This document shows positions 61,665 to 64,000 of a DNA stretch of 64,000 nt, piece by piece. The stretch comes from Pyropia yezoensis (Eukaryota; Rhodophyta; Bangiophyceae; Bangiales; Bangiaceae). Numbering within the stretch: position 1 is the stretch's first letter; each line of letters starts with the position of its first letter. The stretch lies in assembly GCA_009829735.1 (NCBI GenBank), contig CM020618.1, forward strand, positions 13,932,568-13,996,567. The letters are read 5' to 3'. The notes beneath the pieces are model-generated. The model made no database searches, was not told where the DNA came from, and saw only the letters and a program-made list of their open reading frames with translations. Made by a program: the position numbers and the translations under genes.

Positions 61665-63167
61665 TCAGCTCGACGGCGCACGCAACATACGAATCCAGTC
61701 GCCGCAGCTTGCGATGTAGCTGGACCGCGCAAGATCGGTTGCATCTATACCCGATAACAGCTGCTCTGTAACTGTGTTAACGTCCGCAGACCCACCCAAC
61801 GTGGATCCGCAAATGCCGTACTTGTTGGCAGCGTCCGTGACAAGCCCAAGAAAAGCCTCCCGCTGCTCACCCGTCTCATCTTGAAAGATGAACTCTGCCA
61901 GATCCATGGCCGCCTCGCTCGGCGACAGCCGCAGACGCCGTGGAGATCTCGGCCGGGGAGGCAACACAGGCTCAGGCCCCGCGGCATGACGAGCCCGTCG
62001 CTTGTTCCTGTCGCCTCAAAACGCCCAACAGACACGATCATGACAACAATCAGAAAGCAATAGAAACAGCAATCAAACGAGACCTCCACGAGAACAGTTA
62101 GACGAAGGTCGTTGCAGACAAAGTCAAGAAACATACAGGACGGCGTTGCAGACGCCCATTGAATTCGTCAACTCATAACGTACAGGCGATCCGATCCGGA
62201 TGGAGCCGATAGGCCAATGGCCGCGTCCCTGAGGCGCTTGGCACCCACTCGTTCGGCAGCCTGCTGTCGCCCACTCAGTGTGGCTAATGCCGCCGCAGGA
62301 GCGTCGTCGGAGGTGATCCCGCTAGGCCCACCCGTTGATGCGGTGATGGCGCCGCTCAACGCGCTTGCCACCGCCGACAGTCCCAGATCAGCACATTCCG
62401 CCTGCTCTCGCGTGGCCGCCACATTCTGTGGCGCCAGAGCCGCCGCAGACGATTCGGCTGCCACCAAAGCAGACACAGTCGACGACACAGGAGCCACAGC
62501 TTCTGCAATGTTGGCCACGAGATCGGTGCGACGTGCCGCTGCGGCATTCAGTGCCTCGTCTGCGGCAGCATACTCGGCCCGAGCACGGCTGACCTCCTGA
62601 GAGAAAAACTCCGCCGTGGACGCCTGGCAGATGTAGTTCTTAAACGACAAAAACTTGTGGGGCTTCTTCGTAAACGACACCCCAGCGGCGGTGACGTTCC
62701 GTTTGAACAAACTAGTGTCCAGAGCGATCGTCTGCTGATCATGCCCATGACGGCGGCACTTGCGGCAGCTAAGAAGATAAACAGTCAACCACCCCAAAGA
62801 ACGTAGCAGAGATCAGAAATAAATCCGCAGGAAAGTAAGTAAGCGGCATGATGACGCACAGCAAGCATCTGAGAGACAAAAAATAAAAGAGACAGTCAAT
62901 CAATAAAGAGATCCTCCGTAACGTACGCCTTCTTGCACAGGCAGTCCCGATTGCCGCAGGGTGCACCAGTGTAAAACGCATGGCTTGGTGGTAGCGACGC
63001 GGGGCACTGAACCCTACCGTCCACGAGTACACAGGTTCCAAAATAATGCGTCTTGCCATGTTGGCCAACTTTCTGGTGTCCACAGGCACCGCAAGTGGGA
63101 AGAGATGAGGTGCGAATGGCGCGCTGACGTCGCGCAGCTGATGGGTTCGTGGTTTGGGGTGTATTGT
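61665..63167 (-). CDS. hypothetical Cys/His-rich protein, three exons visible (5' end missing)
   Basis: Exons 62927-63167, 62184-62768 and 61665-62007 join in frame across introns of 158 and 176 nt, both with donors GTACGTTA and acceptors CTTCTTAG and CGACAG. Joined length is about 388 codons ending in TGA. Exon 1 begins after an acceptor-like GCTACTCAG, so an upstream exon is missing. The first part has a zinc-binding look: CGACGHQKVGQHG, then Cys in FGTC, VQC, PCGNRDCLCKK and across the splice to CRKCRRHGHDQQ. A basic/aromatic segment (FTKKPHKFLSFKNYI) and a long helical Ala/Glu/Arg-rich stretch follow; the last exon starts with a basic NKRRARH patch, then an acidic-helical end (MDLAEFIFQDETGEQREAF). 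Nuclear or nucleic-acid binding role is a guess. No family recognised; a transposon-derived protein is possible. Confidence 0.6.
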
Positions 63168-63759
63168 CTGAGTAGCAAAAATCACCATGTTACTCAAAAA
63201 AAAAAATAGAGAAGGCGAGGAGCATCCTATCAGTTAGTGTGGAGCCCCGTGTGATCAGCGGATGTCATAAACAAGTCACATGTAAGCTATTGGAAGGGAT
63301 CAGGCATACTTGCGGGGGGGATGTCGGGTGTCCCCGGCGGCAGGGCTGCACCGCCAGCCATCGCTGCTGACGAATCAGCTGCGAGTGCGGGTGTGATGTC
63401 ACGGTGAGTGTCGCGAGCGGGCCCTGGGGTCGTGCACGCTTCGATATGGTGTCCTCGACAGGGACGGACCGCGGGAAGAAGATGGTGCTCTCCACGGTGG
63501 TGGGCACCGCGCGCCCGCTGTCGACGCCATCAGATTTGGGCAGCTGATCTGAATATTGTTCCACATCAGGCGGCCGACGAAGGTACAATTGCCAGGTTGG
63601 TGTACGGTCGCGATGAACACTCGGTTGGTGTATATCAACTATGCTGTAAGTTTGATTGTTGGAGAGATGTACAAAAGTGTTCCATACCGAGAGCACTTGA
63701 TTGACATTCGTGCCGCAATCGTTCAAAGTCATGAGGACATCGTGAAGTACTTCATGACA
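63168..63759. other. upstream region of the spliced gene, nothing recognised
   Basis: Contains an A/T-rich acceptor-like tract (63180-63210) and then balanced sequence. A further 5' exon may be here, but I could not choose a donor. Confidence 0.25.
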
Positions 63760-63830
63760 TGTTCACGACTCGACACCATCCACTTTTTACTGGAAGCACA
63801 ATAGCTCAGAGCTATCTTGAAGCAATTTCG
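63760..63830 (-). repeat. dispersed repeat shared with 38.0 kb, with hairpin
   Basis: On the minus strand it reads ATAGCTCTGAGCTAT, then TTGTGCTTCCAGTAAAAAG and TGGATG, as at 37985-38012. It belongs to the same hairpin-bearing family. Confidence 0.65.
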
Positions 63831-64000
63831 TACAGGTCTTTGATTGGATGATCTCTGATTACATAGACCTGGCATTCTTCCATGTAACGTTACATACCGA
63901 ATAGTTTCGGCTTTCTTCCGATAGCCCACGTTGGTGGCTGTGCCCTGAGTGACGTTCAATATACATTACTCATTCGAAACTCAGTGGAAGACGAATCAAC
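63831..64000. other. end of window, nothing recognised
   Basis: Balanced sequence without a recognised feature. Confidence 0.25.

Noticed and set aside
61596..61678. Splicing of the Cys-rich gene into the downstream GC-rich minus-strand gene through a GTATGT donor near 61689
   Set aside because: The donor is good and the acceptor CGCAG at 61597 is good, but the join enters a frame with an early stop, so I keep the genes apart.
1..64000. CRISPR arrays, tRNA or rRNA genes, bacterial operons
   Set aside because: No regularly spaced repeat-spacer pattern, no cloverleaf with a GGTTCGA-type arm, and no rRNA core sequence seen.

Overview
The window is eukaryotic nuclear DNA. Its few real host genes are long, very GC-rich and mostly intronless, with G/C-ended codons, and they sit in a landscape of eukaryotic transposons: Tc1/mariner, IS630-like, hAT-like, PIF/Harbinger and a chromovirus-type Ty3/gypsy element. 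A GC-rich, intron-poor alga would fit; a bangiophyte red alga (Porphyra/Pyropia type) is my best guess, but no marker gene proves it. I saw no tRNA, rRNA, CRISPR or bacterial operon signal.

Layout. 0-3.3 kb: a membrane-anchored zinc metalloprotease gene (minus). 3.3-5.3 kb: intergenic, with three CACGTG motifs in 61 bp. 5.3-6.6 kb: a complete Tc1/mariner transposon with TA target duplications and an intact DD34E transposase. 8.98-12.0 kb: a 3-kb TA-flanked inverted-repeat element that carries a nested 829-bp hAT-type element with a perfect 8-bp target duplication. 16.8-20.1 kb and 33.8-37.7 kb: two diverged copies of one long composite repeat, containing LTR relics and short units that begin with a palindromic hairpin. 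20.2-22.0 kb: a GMC oxidoreductase (minus). 25.5-28.9 kb: two diverged LTR-gag 5' halves joined head to head. 29.1-30.0 kb: an Ala/Pro minisatellite. 30.2-31.4 kb: a truncated Harbinger transposase.

39.1-51.0 kb: a young chromovirus 10.8 kb long, with LTRs that differ at about 2 of 362 bp and a GCCGG target duplication. It is inserted inside an IS630/Tc1-like transposase pseudogene. Besides gag and pol (protease, RT, RNase H, integrase, C-terminal chromodomain-like region) it carries an 815-codon ORF of unknown function on the opposite strand, between pol and the 3' LTR. This antisense gene is the strongest candidate for something undescribed.

51.0-61.6 kb: extremely GC-rich DNA with G runs up to 51 nt and a 500-N assembly gap. 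Protein-like stretches switch frame, often at or near G/C runs. I infer two plus-strand genes (one with leucine-rich-repeat-like segments) and one minus-strand gene, all low confidence. 61.7-63.2 kb: a minus-strand gene that can be read across two clean introns, giving an unrecognised Cys/His-rich protein. The last kilobase holds a copy of a repeat also found near 38 kb. Most of the window is layered transposon debris, with two confident host enzymes, one spliced unknown gene and the poorly assembled GC-rich genes as islands.
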